Under the pieces are notes generated by a model. It was not told the origin of the DNA. It searched no databases and saw only the letters and a list, made by a program, of their open reading frames with translations. The translations under genes and the position numbers were made by a program. From NCBI GenBank assembly GCA_024743255.1, contig JANSWY010000001.1, positions 186,001 through 250,000 of the forward strand: a stretch of DNA of 64,000 nucleotides, given 5' to 3'. Shown here one piece after another: positions 17,991 to 27,303 of the stretch. Numbering within the stretch: position 1 is the stretch's first letter; each line of letters starts with the position of its first letter. Origin of the DNA: a bacterium (GTDB lineage Bacteria > Bacteroidota > Bacteroidia > Cytophagales > Cyclobacteriaceae).

Positions 17991-18761
17991 TCAGCTTTGA
18001 TCTCCCCGGTTCTGCTCCAGACTGTCAAGTTTTTCTAAAACCTTGTCAAGTTTAGTTTCAAGGTCATTCACCTGTTCGGCCACATCTTCCAGTTTGGCTT
18101 GTATATCCTCATCTTCAATGAAGAAGTCGGTGATGGTACCAATCATTGTGGAAAACATGATCATTCCAAGTAGAATCAAGACTACAGAAAGCAATTTTCC
18201 CTCAACTGTTACAGGGGGAATATCCTGAAGAAAACCTACAGTAATTGTAGTATATGTAGTCCACCAAAGCGAATCACTCAAGGTGTGAATATGAGGGTTT
18301 AACTTATGCTCTAATTCATAAAAGCTAAGAGTAAAAAGAAGAATGACTACACCATTGAATAACATAAGATTCCTCAGTGTAGAAAAGGAGTTCTTGCTGT
18401 TGAAAAATAAGAATATAAACCGCGCTGATCTTACTACTCTGAGTATTCTAAAAATCTTTACTACCCGGCCAACTCTTAATGCACCAACCATTGGAATTGA
18501 TGAGATAAAGTCTATCCAATTCTTTTTGACGAAAGACCATTTATTCTCAGCGTAGTAAAGTCCAAAAAAGAAATCTCCAAGGAAAATCATACAGATGAAG
18601 AAATCAGCAACGTCAATTACCATCTTCATTGATGCTGTGTAATCCACGATCGTGCTGACATATAATTCCACGACAACATACCCTGATAGGACCAGCATGA
18701 AAACTTCAAACTGTCTTCTGCTGATATTTTTGTAAGCCCAGGATTCTAAGATGATACGCAT
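17991..18761 (-). CDS. Voltage-gated-like cation channel with an unusual selectivity filter
   Basis: The 256-residue protein has the six-helix ion-transport (KvAP/Kch-like) plan. The S4 helix RVGRVVKIFRILRVVRSARF has Arg/Lys every third residue. The pore helix is SLWWTTYTTITVGF and S6 is GKLLSVVLILLGMIMFSTMIG. A C-terminal coiled coil (about 215-250; VAEQVNDLETKLDKVLEKLD) should make a tetramer. The filter reads TVGFLQDIPPVT where potassium channels have TVGYGDIYPVT, i.e. Gly is lost and one residue is added. Ion selectivity may therefore differ. Confidence 0.85.
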   Translation of the reverse strand: MRIILESWAYKNISRRQFEVFMLVLSGYVVVELYVSTIVDYTASMKMVIDVADFFICMIFLGDFFFGLYYAENKWSFVKKNWIDFISSIPMVGALRVGRVVKIFRILRVVRSARFIFLFFNSKNSFSTLRNLMLFNGVVILLFTLSFYELEHKLNPHIHTLSDSLWWTTYTTITVGFLQDIPPVTVEGKLLSVVLILLGMIMFSTMIGTITDFFIEDEDIQAKLEDVAEQVNDLETKLDKVLEKLDSLEQNRGDQS

Positions 18762-18910
18762 TGCCGCTTATTGAATTAGGTCTGAATGATAAAGTTAATA
18801 ATTCCAGTTTCCCGATACTTTATGCAAATATTAAGTATTCAGAAACTGTGAAATTATCAATAATTGACAAGCCAAAAAAATTTATTCGACGAAAGGGAGC
18901 AAAACTTGTG

Positions 18911-19672
18911 TTACTCCTTAAATAAACTTTTCAAATTATATCCAACATTCAGATACAAGGAAACAGGTCCATAGAATGTCTCATCTTGTATTCGTTGATT
19001 GGCAAAAGCCAGGTCGCTTTCAAGGATAGTAACTGAGGAATTCCTTGTGATTAATTCAATATTTTCATCATCCGGAAAACCCGTAGGAATAGCAAGTCCA
19101 ACATTAAATGAAAGTCCCGAATTCAGGACAATGTTATAACCCAGGCCAAATGAAAGTCTGGTGATGTTTTTGGAGTTCCAGTTGATATCCAAATCAGTGG
19201 CATATTGATTGTTCCCGATCCAAATTTCATCAAACTTTCGGTCAAATGTCATTTGGTAATCTACCGCACCTATGTTTGATAAGTTTGCGGCCAGATATAA
19301 ACCAAACTTGAAGGGGCTATATCGGAATTCCAGGTTGTGAATTGCCCCCGGCTGATGCTCTAATACGATATCTGCATCTAAGCCTCTTCCTGTTAGGCCC
19401 CAGGATTCAATTAAAGTCATATCCAATGGAGCAATCATTGAATAGCCAACATAAATGTTTTTGTTAACATGATAACCAAGTGATATTCCAGGCAACCATT
19501 GATTAATTCTAAGTTCATCAACAGTGTTATCCGCAAGGCTATTTCCAGCGACATCTAGAAATAAACCAGAAAAATTGACTTGTACCTGATAGGGCCTCTC
19601 AACTCTGTTCTGGGAAAATGCTGAATTGAAACAGCCCAATATCAATACAAGCAAAGCAATTTTAGTCTTCAT
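18911..19672 (-). CDS. Outer-membrane beta-barrel protein, hypothetical
   Basis: A 253-residue protein with a signal peptide (MKTKIALLVLILGCFNSAFSQ). A barrel-like mature part follows, of Gly/aromatic strands such as WLPGISLGYHVNKNIYVGYS, FKFGLYLAANLSNIGAVDYQ, RLSFGLGYNIVLNSGLSFNV and FYGPVSLYLNVGYNL. It resembles the 8-12-strand barrels common in Bacteroidota, with no specific family. It lies 57 bp downstream of the second TPR kinase gene on the same strand, so the two may be co-transcribed. Confidence 0.75.
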   Translation of the reverse strand: MKTKIALLVLILGCFNSAFSQNRVERPYQVQVNFSGLFLDVAGNSLADNTVDELRINQWLPGISLGYHVNKNIYVGYSMIAPLDMTLIESWGLTGRGLDADIVLEHQPGAIHNLEFRYSPFKFGLYLAANLSNIGAVDYQMTFDRKFDEIWIGNNQYATDLDINWNSKNITRLSFGLGYNIVLNSGLSFNVGLAIPTGFPDDENIELITRNSSVTILESDLAFANQRIQDETFYGPVSLYLNVGYNLKSLFKE

Positions 19673-19729
19673 ATTATTTAAGATAGTTTAGATACTTTGA
19701 ACAACGAACAATCAACACAGTCAAAACAA

Positions 19730-21955
19730 TTATCGATTTCTCAATAATGTTTTAGAATCTTTTGCCCAATCTAAATACCGATGCATTTTAAGAATGAATT
19801 TTGTACCCAAATCTTCAGTAGATTCCACATCTAACGTCCCTTTATGGTCTTGTATGATTGTTTTTGAAATGGATAAGCCAAGGCCTGTGCCACTTCCAAC
19901 AGGTTTACTGGTGTAAAAGGGATCGAAGATTCTATTAATTGTATTTTGTGGTATTCCGATTCCATCATCCTCCACTTCTATAAACACAAATTTCTCATCT
20001 TGATACGCACGAATAGCGATTACTCCTGAAGGTGGTGTTTTCTCGCAAATTGAATCAACTGCATTCGAAATAAGATTGGTAATCACCTGGTTTAATCGGC
20101 CACCATAAGCGTAAAAGTCTTCAATTTTGTCAATCTGTACATCTACTTGCACATTGCTTCCTATTTTATGACTCAATAGCGTCAAAGTGGCTTGAAGGTT
20201 TTGTTCAATATCAAATGCTTTCAATGCACCTTTGTCAAGTCTGGAATAAGTCCTTAGATGATCCACTATTTGAGTAGTTCGATCTACTCCATTTTGCACG
20301 CTATTGAGCAATGCATACATCTGCTCAAAGTTTTCTCCCTGTTCTGGGTCCTCCGGTATTACAAGGTTTTCCAGGTCTTTTAAATATTCTCTTAAGGAAT
20401 AAACACCTCCAGCTACAAAGTTCATTGGGTTATTTATTTCATGAGCAATACCGGCTGTTAATTGCCCTAAAGAACTCATTTTCTCTGCTTGAACCAGCTG
20501 TGATTGTGTCTCTTTTAATTTCCGATGAGCTCTGCTTTTGTGTAGAAACCTATAGTAAAGAAAGAATGCAACCAGCAGAACCAGGCTAAACCCAATAATT
20601 AGAATCAGTACCCACAATTGCTTGATTTCCTGATCTCTTTCCAACAAGGCTATTTGATTCTGTTGGTATTTGGCCTCTTGTTCGAGTCGCTGCAGGTCTT
20701 TTCGTAACTCTAGTTTTGCGATTTCTTTTGTAAGGTCTTCATTAAATAAGGAATCCTTGTAAGCCATATAGGTTTCCAGATATGTAAATGCTTTATTGTA
20801 ATCGCCCAGTTTAGAATAGGTGTTGTATAATAGGTTGGAGCTGCTTACTATATAAGATTGTAAGTTCAATTGGATAGACTGCTCATAGGCACGCTGAGCA
20901 AAAGATACGGCCATATCTGTAGAGTCTAAATGATAATAAATATCTGCCATGGTAAAATAGGAGTAAGTCATGGCTCTTGGGTTCACATTTAAATCACTTC
21001 TCATTTTTAAACCCATCTTAGCTTTCTCATATGCCTTTTGAGGCTCTCCCTGGAGCAGCAGTATTGTTCCCATCCTATTGAGGTTTGCCGCCTGACCTTC
21101 AATATTTGAAACTTGTCCATTCAATCTATATGCCTGTTCAATAAAATGAAGGGCGGAATCGTAGTTGGCCTTTTTAGAGTGCAAAATGGCTAGTAGTTCA
21201 TTGTCAATTGCCATTCCTCTTTTGTTATTTATGGAATTATTGACTTCCAGGGATTTCTGGGAATATCTTGACCCTTCATCATAAGCCCCAATTTCAAAAT
21301 ATAGGTTGCTGATTTTAGTATAGCAATTTGAAAGTCCTGTAGATGGACCTATCTCCTCATGGAATTCCGCGGATTTTAATAAGTAACTCAAGGCTTGTGG
21401 AAAATTACTCTCCGAGAGATAAATCGTGCCAATGTGTGTGTAGCAGTTAGCCTTGCCTTTGAGATACCCAATACTATCACTCACGAGAAATGATCTTTCC
21501 AAAAGTTCCAATGCTTGTTGGTTATCCGATTTGATGTATGCTGTGTAGCCTGCCTCTTTAATTTCTCTGGCATAGCCAATCATGTCATTAAGTCTTTTGA
21601 ACTCAGTGGCTGATTTCAGGTGGTTTTCAACCGAACTGATATAATCCCTCTTTGCAAAAAACATATGGGCTACCTGAGAATAGGATTTCGCAATTAATGT
21701 GTCAATGTTGTTGTTTATTGAATGTTCCAGACTGCTTCGGGCAAAGTATAATGCGCTATCATTATTTGGAGGTGTCGATCGAAAATAGGCGTTACTTAAT
21801 GAAAGGGAAGTTTGTGCCTGAATCCTTGGCTCACTGGAATTTGAAAGTTGATTTCGTAAACTATCAATTACAGATTTTTGGCCATAGGTAACTATGCTAT
21901 GACCAACCAAAAGCGCGATAAAGGTGATTTTAGACCATGAATTTATTACGGTCAT
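19730..21955 (-). CDS. TPR-repeat sensor histidine kinase (HisKA type)
   Basis: A 741-residue protein with a signal peptide or first membrane helix (to about residue 25), TPR repeats (about 45-400), a membrane helix (about 447-467) and a kinase. The HisKA region is SLGQLTAGIAHEINNPMNF with phospho-acceptor His505. ATPase motifs are LNQVITNLISNAVDS (N box), VEDDGIGIP, FDPFYTSKPVGSGTGLGLSI (F and G2 boxes). It differs in kinase family from the TPR kinase at 14867-16855, so the two are not a simple duplication. No response regulator gene is adjacent. Confidence 0.92.
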   Translation of the reverse strand: MTVINSWSKITFIALLVGHSIVTYGQKSVIDSLRNQLSNSSEPRIQAQTSLSLSNAYFRSTPPNNDSALYFARSSLEHSINNNIDTLIAKSYSQVAHMFFAKRDYISSVENHLKSATEFKRLNDMIGYAREIKEAGYTAYIKSDNQQALELLERSFLVSDSIGYLKGKANCYTHIGTIYLSESNFPQALSYLLKSAEFHEEIGPSTGLSNCYTKISNLYFEIGAYDEGSRYSQKSLEVNNSINNKRGMAIDNELLAILHSKKANYDSALHFIEQAYRLNGQVSNIEGQAANLNRMGTILLLQGEPQKAYEKAKMGLKMRSDLNVNPRAMTYSYFTMADIYYHLDSTDMAVSFAQRAYEQSIQLNLQSYIVSSSNLLYNTYSKLGDYNKAFTYLETYMAYKDSLFNEDLTKEIAKLELRKDLQRLEQEAKYQQNQIALLERDQEIKQLWVLILIIGFSLVLLVAFFLYYRFLHKSRAHRKLKETQSQLVQAEKMSSLGQLTAGIAHEINNPMNFVAGGVYSLREYLKDLENLVIPEDPEQGENFEQMYALLNSVQNGVDRTTQIVDHLRTYSRLDKGALKAFDIEQNLQATLTLLSHKIGSNVQVDVQIDKIEDFYAYGGRLNQVITNLISNAVDSICEKTPPSGVIAIRAYQDEKFVFIEVEDDGIGIPQNTINRIFDPFYTSKPVGSGTGLGLSISKTIIQDHKGTLDVESTEDLGTKFILKMHRYLDWAKDSKTLLRNR

Positions 21956-22116
21956 CCGTTTAGAAATTAGTCAAAAAAGATTGACAAGGTTTGCCCGATT
22001 TACTGAAAGAATTTAGGGAAACCAATTTTAAGAAGCAATTCAATTACGTTAAGCAAGCAAAAATTAAGAATGAAGCAGGATGCATTGACAAGGGATTTTT
22101 TGTTAAATTGTACTAA

Positions 22117-22671
22117 ATGTATCCAACCATGTCATTTGCAAAGCGTCATATTGTCCTAATTCTTTTTTCATTTCTAATTGTAAGTAACTCGTATTCTCAA
22201 AGAATGAGAAACGCAAAAGCTTTCAACACCATCTATGCAGAGGCCCTTGGTCCGGCTATTCCATTTAGTCTTAATTACGAAAGAAGTTTTCTGCTCAAAA
22301 ATTCCAATAGCAACTTCAACCTAAGACTTGGAGCCACTCCAGCAGGAATGATATTTGGGGGTAGTTTTGATATTCCGATGAGGCGAAACTACATTCAGCT
22401 TAACACCAATAGATCACTTTATTTGGGACATAATGCGGATTGGATTGACACTGCAAGCAGTACATCATTTGGAGCTGCTTTTGTGATCCGTAATCCTGTC
22501 GGGTTTTTCCTCAGTACTTCTTTGTCCTATGTGATGTACCACAAAGCAAGCGCACATGCAGAAACACATTTTGACTCCATAATTTTGCCTGGAATAGGGA
22601 TCGGTTTTTCATTCAACCGTGAATATGATAGAAAGTGGTGGAGGAGAAGTAGAAGATGGGATGATAAGTAA
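22117..22671 (+). CDS. Hypothetical secreted, probably outer-membrane protein
   Basis: A 184-residue protein with a signal peptide (AKRHIVLILFSFLIVSNSYSQ). The strand-rich mature part includes FNTIYAEALGPAIPFSLNYERSF, RLGATPAGMIFGGSFDIPM and ATSFGAAFVIRNPVGFFLSTSL-type segments, typical of small barrels. The start may be ATG 22117 or ATG 22129; the second leaves a tidier signal peptide. Its C-terminus is basic (RKWWRRSRRWDDK). The downstream lipoprotein gene overlaps its last 11 bases, suggesting translational coupling. Confidence 0.7.
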   Translation: MYPTMSFAKRHIVLILFSFLIVSNSYSQRMRNAKAFNTIYAEALGPAIPFSLNYERSFLLKNSNSNFNLRLGATPAGMIFGGSFDIPMRRNYIQLNTNRSLYLGHNADWIDTASSTSFGAAFVIRNPVGFFLSTSLSYVMYHKASAHAETHFDSIILPGIGIGFSFNREYDRKWWRRSRRWDDK

Positions 22672-23551
22672 GAATCTATTCCTTCTGGCTATATTCTTGT
22701 TTTTAACTGGTTGTAGTGAACCGTTATATCAAGTTTACAAACAACGTAACTCCGACATTGGAGAATACCCATTTCAGGTAGTTTTTGCGGAGAATGCCAA
22801 ATCGAGCATTACATTCAACGAACTTGACACACTGGAAAAGGTCTATTATCAGGACATAATTCAATTAAACCAAGGCCATCTTATCTTAGTCCATTTCACA
22901 GGGAAGTTTTTAGAATTTGAAGGAGATACCACTGTTGATGTAGGACTGATAAATAATATTCTAATCGAAAACTTACCTAAAAAACTGAGGTGGAACAGGC
23001 CCAACATTAGAGACTTGTATTTAGATTATGATATTTCTTATGTTGTATTGGATGGCTGCACTGATGTGTCCTTGGTTGTTCTAAATACAGGTGTAGAAAA
23101 TAAAATTCGATCGTCGCATAACTGTTGTGTACGCTGGATACCATATTCAGATTACGAAATAGATACATTCTTGATAGAAATAAAGAATGTTTTTGATGAA
23201 TCAATTGATGAGATCATGACGACTAACAATGAGCTGGCAATTGACTTTAGTAATTACGAAAATGAAAGTAGGTTATATATTCTTAGAGTTTCAGATAAAC
23301 TGAACATTGAACGGACCTCAAATTATTTCGCAGTGAATATAGAAGATTTGCCATTTGAATCTGGGCAGATAGAGTGTCAGTTTACATCCGCTGTTGCGGC
23401 TCTGGAGTATGGGTTTATGGCAGAACATAATCATTGTGTAGACTTCAGTGATGCGGAGCAATTCTATAAAACCGCAGCAAGCCTATCAGAAAAAGAGATT
23501 TATAGTTACCTATATCAACGATTTAAAAAACGCCATGGAATACGAGATTAG
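22661..23551 (+). CDS. Hypothetical lipoprotein
   Basis: The ATG at 22661 gives a clean lipoprotein signal, ISKNLFLLAIFLFLTGCSE, with lipobox LTGC. The 296-residue protein has no catalytic motif I recognise. Cys residues in VVLDGCTDVS and SHNCCVRW may form disulfides. The frame stays open 42 bases further upstream (22619), but that start would place a Gly/Glu-rich leader in front of the signal. It overlaps the preceding gene by 11 bp, so the two are likely a coupled envelope pair. Confidence 0.72.
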   Translation: MISKNLFLLAIFLFLTGCSEPLYQVYKQRNSDIGEYPFQVVFAENAKSSITFNELDTLEKVYYQDIIQLNQGHLILVHFTGKFLEFEGDTTVDVGLINNILIENLPKKLRWNRPNIRDLYLDYDISYVVLDGCTDVSLVVLNTGVENKIRSSHNCCVRWIPYSDYEIDTFLIEIKNVFDESIDEIMTTNNELAIDFSNYENESRLYILRVSDKLNIERTSNYFAVNIEDLPFESGQIECQFTSAVAALEYGFMAEHNHCVDFSDAEQFYKTAASLSEKEIYSYLYQRFKKRHGIRD

Positions 23552-23627
23552 TAGAATGATAAACTTTGAGATTTCAGGATACACCATTCCCAAACTTGGC
23601 AAACCAAAAAACGGTGATCATTTCAGA

Positions 23628-24812
23628 TCAATTCCCAAGCAACTTAACCGCAGTACTCAAATGTAAATCACTCCTCATCCTATGGTCAATCTCCATTTGC
23701 CGAACAGACTTGAGGTTCTCTGGTGTTTGATCAATGAAATAATCTGGAAATACACCTTTTGATTGCCAGGATTTACCTGAAGGGCTGTACATGGCGTTTG
23801 AAATAATTTTGAGTCGGTAGTTATTTGAAAGAGTAAAAGTAGTTTCAATCACTCCTTTGCCATAAGTCTTCTTACCTACCGTTATCGCTCTTTTATGCTC
23901 TTGTAGGGCTCTGGCAATAATTTCCGCGGATGAGGCGGTATTCTCATTAATAAGAACAGCTATTTTGAAATTCAAAAACCCTTCAACATCCGGAACATAA
24001 TTAATTACCCCACCAGATCTTGCCTGGGTTCTCAACGCAATTTCGTTTGTTCGTAAAAATAGCTTTGCAATATTCACACCTTCATTCAACACTCCACCAC
24101 CATTATTTCTTAAGTCAATAATAATGGATGTTCGTCCTTCTTGAATAAGTCCTTGCAAAACACCTTTCAGTTCATCAGATACTCCAAGACTAATTTTTTT
24201 GATTTCGATGAGTGCTTTATTGTCTGCAATATCGGTCACAATCAGGTTTTTGTTTTTCAATTTCTTCCTAACAAGTTCCACATCAAAAACCTCAATGTCT
24301 CTCACCACTTTCAATTTAACTTTCACACCTTCTTCACCATTCAACATACCATTGACCTCACTGCTCGAAAGCCCTTTTAAACTTTTATCATTGATTCTAA
24401 CCACCCTATCGTTTATTTGCAAGTGTTTGATTGCATCTGATCCTTCCGTAATTCCAGTAACCTTTAAACTTCCTTCCGTTGAATTAAATGTACTTTGAAA
24501 ACCCAGAGAGACACTTACTCCTTTCAATGAATTCAGAATTTTTTCATATTCCTCGTCAGTCCAGAGTTTGGCAAGAGAAGGAGTTTCGGGAGGGGAAATA
24601 TGTTTGAGCATTCCGTTAATTGCAGCTCTGTACAAATCGTCTTCAGTGATCCCATCGTAATAGTAATTTTGAAGAATTGTTGATTTGACTTCTTCAAATA
24701 CTTCTTTGGAACCTTCGCTATTTTCAATATTGACATTGAATAGTGGTTTTTGTTGAGCCCAAAGGTTGGAGGATGCAGAAAAAAGAATAATGAATACTGC
24801 TAGCAATCTCAT
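23628..24812 (-). CDS. S41 family carboxy-terminal processing protease
   Basis: From the ATG at 24812 the protein is 394 residues with a signal peptide (RLLAVFIILFSASSNLWAQ). It has a PDZ domain (about 85-190; GVSVSLGFQSTF, GSDAIKHLQINDRVVRIND) and an S41 protease domain: IIDLRNNGGGVLNEGV, ENTASSAEIIARAL (nucleophile Ser about 294-295) and GKKTYGKGVIET (Lys about 320). CtpA-like enzymes cleave C-termini of periplasmic substrates. The frame is open upstream to 24947, but those codons overlap the AraC gene and would hide the signal peptide. ATG 24836 is an alternative start. It sits 55 bp after the AraC gene. Confidence 0.88.
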   Translation of the reverse strand: MRLLAVFIILFSASSNLWAQQKPLFNVNIENSEGSKEVFEEVKSTILQNYYYDGITEDDLYRAAINGMLKHISPPETPSLAKLWTDEEYEKILNSLKGVSVSLGFQSTFNSTEGSLKVTGITEGSDAIKHLQINDRVVRINDKSLKGLSSSEVNGMLNGEEGVKVKLKVVRDIEVFDVELVRKKLKNKNLIVTDIADNKALIEIKKISLGVSDELKGVLQGLIQEGRTSIIIDLRNNGGGVLNEGVNIAKLFLRTNEIALRTQARSGGVINYVPDVEGFLNFKIAVLINENTASSAEIIARALQEHKRAITVGKKTYGKGVIETTFTLSNNYRLKIISNAMYSPSGKSWQSKGVFPDYFIDQTPENLKSVRQMEIDHRMRSDLHLSTAVKLLGN

Positions 24813-24867
24813 ATGTCTTGTTTTGAGTGTGTACATCAATGATAATAGAATTTGAGCTGTCAACCAA

Positions 24868-25875
24868 TCACAGACCAGCTCTGTAAGCATTAGGCGTTTG
24901 ACCTGTCCACCTTTTGAAGGACCTGATGAAAGTGCTTCCATCCGCATAGTTCAGCAAATTAGCCACTTCATTAACACTTACATCCCTGCTTCCCATATAA
25001 CTAATTGCAAAATCCCTTCTCAATCCCTCGAGAATATCTTTAAAAGTATGGCCTTCAGCACTCAACTTCCTCTGCATGGTTCTTACTCCAAGGTTCAAAT
25101 TCGCGGCTACCTCATCAATGGTTGGAAATTGTGGGTTCACCAGATTGATCATACTTTTTTTTACTAAATCGTGAAACGATTCTTCTTGTCGCATTTCATT
25201 GAGTTTCTGATTTGCATGCTCTACTAAAACTCTGAGAAGTCGATAATTACTACTGATTACAGGGGCTTCTACATCCAGCTTTTCAAAATATATTGCAGTT
25301 TCTTCGGTACCAAACTTAAGATCGCACTGAAAAATTCTATCATGCTCACTTGTATCGTCCGGTTTAGGATAAGCGAATTCAATTCTTATTGGTGAACTTT
25401 TTCTAAAATTCAGGTTTTGAAATTCTCTTATGGTAAATGCAATTACCCCATTTGCTGTTTGTTTCACTACTTCTGGGGATTGGGAATACCAAAGTGGTAA
25501 GGGAGTGAGTGTTAATTTGTAATGGTCTTTTTCTTCTACTAACTGCTTGGGCATTGCTCTGCACCCAAGACTAATGTATTCACAGGAAAATTGCAGGGCT
25601 TCCTTAATGGTTGGAGCCGACTGAGTAATCTGACCAACCAATCCTGCTCCCGACAAACTCATCTGCTCTCCTGCGTGTAACCCGAGGTTTTGATCGCCAG
25701 TCAATTCCATTGCTTTTTCAATCACGGCATTGTAGCAAAGAGAATCTACCATGAAATCTTCCATTAATAAATCTTCCACGGGATGACCACTCTCATTGAT
25801 CAGCTCTTGAATGTTTGCCCCTTGCATACTTGCAAACTGCATCATCGAATAAAGAAACCTTGCACTGAATTGCAT
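24868..25875 (-). CDS. AraC family regulator with an arabinose-binding-type (OruR/ArgR-like) N-terminal domain
   Basis: The 335-residue protein (ATG 25875, QFSARFLYSMMQFASMQG) has the N-terminal domain of the Arabinose_bd AraC group (about 15-200; LMELTGDQNLGLHAGEQM-type region and SAPTIKEALQFSCEYISL). The HTH is C-terminal (about 235-335; FPTIDEVAANLNLGVRTMQR, SVNEVANLLNYADGSTFIRS, FKRWTGQTPNAYR). The frame extends to 25935, but no sensible domain starts there. It is divergent from the SRPBCC gene at 25993, with about 115 bp between the starts, so that gene is a candidate target. Confidence 0.9.
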   Translation of the reverse strand: MQFSARFLYSMMQFASMQGANIQELINESGHPVEDLLMEDFMVDSLCYNAVIEKAMELTGDQNLGLHAGEQMSLSGAGLVGQITQSAPTIKEALQFSCEYISLGCRAMPKQLVEEKDHYKLTLTPLPLWYSQSPEVVKQTANGVIAFTIREFQNLNFRKSSPIRIEFAYPKPDDTSEHDRIFQCDLKFGTEETAIYFEKLDVEAPVISSNYRLLRVLVEHANQKLNEMRQEESFHDLVKKSMINLVNPQFPTIDEVAANLNLGVRTMQRKLSAEGHTFKDILEGLRRDFAISYMGSRDVSVNEVANLLNYADGSTFIRSFKRWTGQTPNAYRAGL

Positions 25876-25992
25876 ACCACAAATTAAAAAATTTACATGT
25901 GACGTCAAATGCCTATTTCTTGTCGTCCTATGCAAATCCCCAGGGATCGATTTTGCCGTCTTTTGTCATATAAGATTTAAACAAAACACACA

Positions 25993-26508
25993 ATGAAAAC
26001 TTTAAAACTCACAATCATGGCAGCAATTATTTCAGCAACAGCAGTTCAGGCTCAAGACAAAAAGACAATATCAGTAGAATCAGTAATCAACTCACCAGCA
26101 TCAGAAGTTTGGGAAGCAATTTCTAACAACGAAGAGTGGTCACAATGGAATCCATTTATTATCAAAAGCTCTGGAAACCTTGAGTTAAATGGAAAATTGG
26201 TCAACACATTAGTAATGGATGAAAAGGAATACACCTTCAAACCAAAAGTGATAGAATACACTGAGGGAAAATCATTTACATGGAGAGGAAAATTAATCAT
26301 GTCAGGAATCTTTGATGGGACACATGGATTTGAAGTGATTAAAATCGATGAAGAAACTTCCAAACTGGTACAATTCGAAAAGTTCTCTGGGATCTTAAGT
26401 AGCTGGTTTATGAAAAACCATAAGGAATCGACATTGCAAAATTTTACTAATATGAATAATGCTCTTAAGCACCATGTTGAAAATAAAATGACAATCGCCA
26501 ACAACTAG
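25993..26508 (+). CDS. SRPBCC/START-like family protein with signal peptide
   Basis: A 171-residue protein with a signal peptide (KLTIMAAIISATAVQAQ) and a polyketide-cyclase/START-like helix-grip fold (about 25-165). It has VINSPASEVWEAISNNEEWSQWNPF, the hallmark start of the family, and ESTLQNFTNMNNALKHHVE in the long C-terminal helix. The fold binds hydrophobic ligands. Export to the periplasm is unusual for this family, which is mostly cytosolic. The adjacent divergent AraC gene may regulate it. Confidence 0.85.
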   Translation: MKTLKLTIMAAIISATAVQAQDKKTISVESVINSPASEVWEAISNNEEWSQWNPFIIKSSGNLELNGKLVNTLVMDEKEYTFKPKVIEYTEGKSFTWRGKLIMSGIFDGTHGFEVIKIDEETSKLVQFEKFSGILSSWFMKNHKESTLQNFTNMNNALKHHVENKMTIANN

Positions 26509-26562
26509 ACCAATGCAGAGAAAGGTGAATTCAAGGTTTCTTGGTAGCTTTAGGAAGCTATT

Positions 26563-27300
26563 ATGAAACCTTTTTTAATTCTTCAATTACGACCAGTAGA
26601 TGCGGCCTGCCAAAATGAATTGGAGGCCATTCTGCGTTTTGGCCAACTTCAGGAATCCGAAATTGTGAGGATTAGAATGGAGGAAGCTGGAATTCCCAAT
26701 CTCAATTTAGAAGACTACTCAGGAGTGATCGTAGGAGGAGGTGCAAGCAATGTAAGCGATCCTGTAGACAAGAAAACAGCCTATCAACTACGATTTGAAA
26801 ATGATCTGGATAGACTACTCACACAAATAGTCGAAGAAGACTTCCCTTATCTGGGATGTTGCTATGGCCTTGGAATATTAGGAAGACATCTTGGAGGTCA
26901 AGTCAGTAAAGATTTTTATTCAGAGCCTGCTGGTGGCTCAACTATTTTATTAACTCCAGAAGGTGAAAGAGATGAATTAATGGAAGGTCTGCCCACAGAG
27001 TTTCGTGCATTGGTTGGGCATAAAGAAGCTTGTCAGTTTGTGCCGGCTGGAGCTACTCTATTGGCGGAATCTGAGGACTGTTTGGTTCAGATGATCCGAT
27101 ATAAATCGAATATTTACGCCACTCAGTTCCACCCAGAAATGGATCAGGACGGATTGATTTTCAGGATTCATGTGTACAATAATCATGGATACTACGAACC
27201 TGATGAAATGGAACAGCTAATTGACAGAGTAAGTCGGGAGGAAATCATTCACCCTCAAATGATCCTTAAGAACTTTGTTTCAAAATATAAACAGCCATAA
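26563..27300 (+). CDS. Class I glutamine amidotransferase-like protein
   Basis: The 245-residue enzyme has the class I GATase triad: nucleophile Cys100 in LGCCYGLGILG, His190 and Glu192 in QFHPEMD. The oxyanion strand GVIVGGGASNVSD is also present. It is a stand-alone domain like the GMP-synthase-like GATase group (e.g. YfeJ/GuaA-like), which often deglutamylates or hydrolyses gamma-glutamyl compounds. Substrate unknown. It is followed after 3 bp by the thioesterase gene on the same strand. Confidence 0.87.
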   Translation: MKPFLILQLRPVDAACQNELEAILRFGQLQESEIVRIRMEEAGIPNLNLEDYSGVIVGGGASNVSDPVDKKTAYQLRFENDLDRLLTQIVEEDFPYLGCCYGLGILGRHLGGQVSKDFYSEPAGGSTILLTPEGERDELMEGLPTEFRALVGHKEACQFVPAGATLLAESEDCLVQMIRYKSNIYATQFHPEMDQDGLIFRIHVYNNHGYYEPDEMEQLIDRVSREEIIHPQMILKNFVSKYKQP

Positions 27301-27303
27301 AAC

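Noticed and set aside
23552-23627. Possible extra gene between the lipoprotein and the S41 protease
   Set aside because: The gap of 76 bp has no frame of useful length, and the open frame crossing it (from 23448) is a shadow of the lipoprotein gene.
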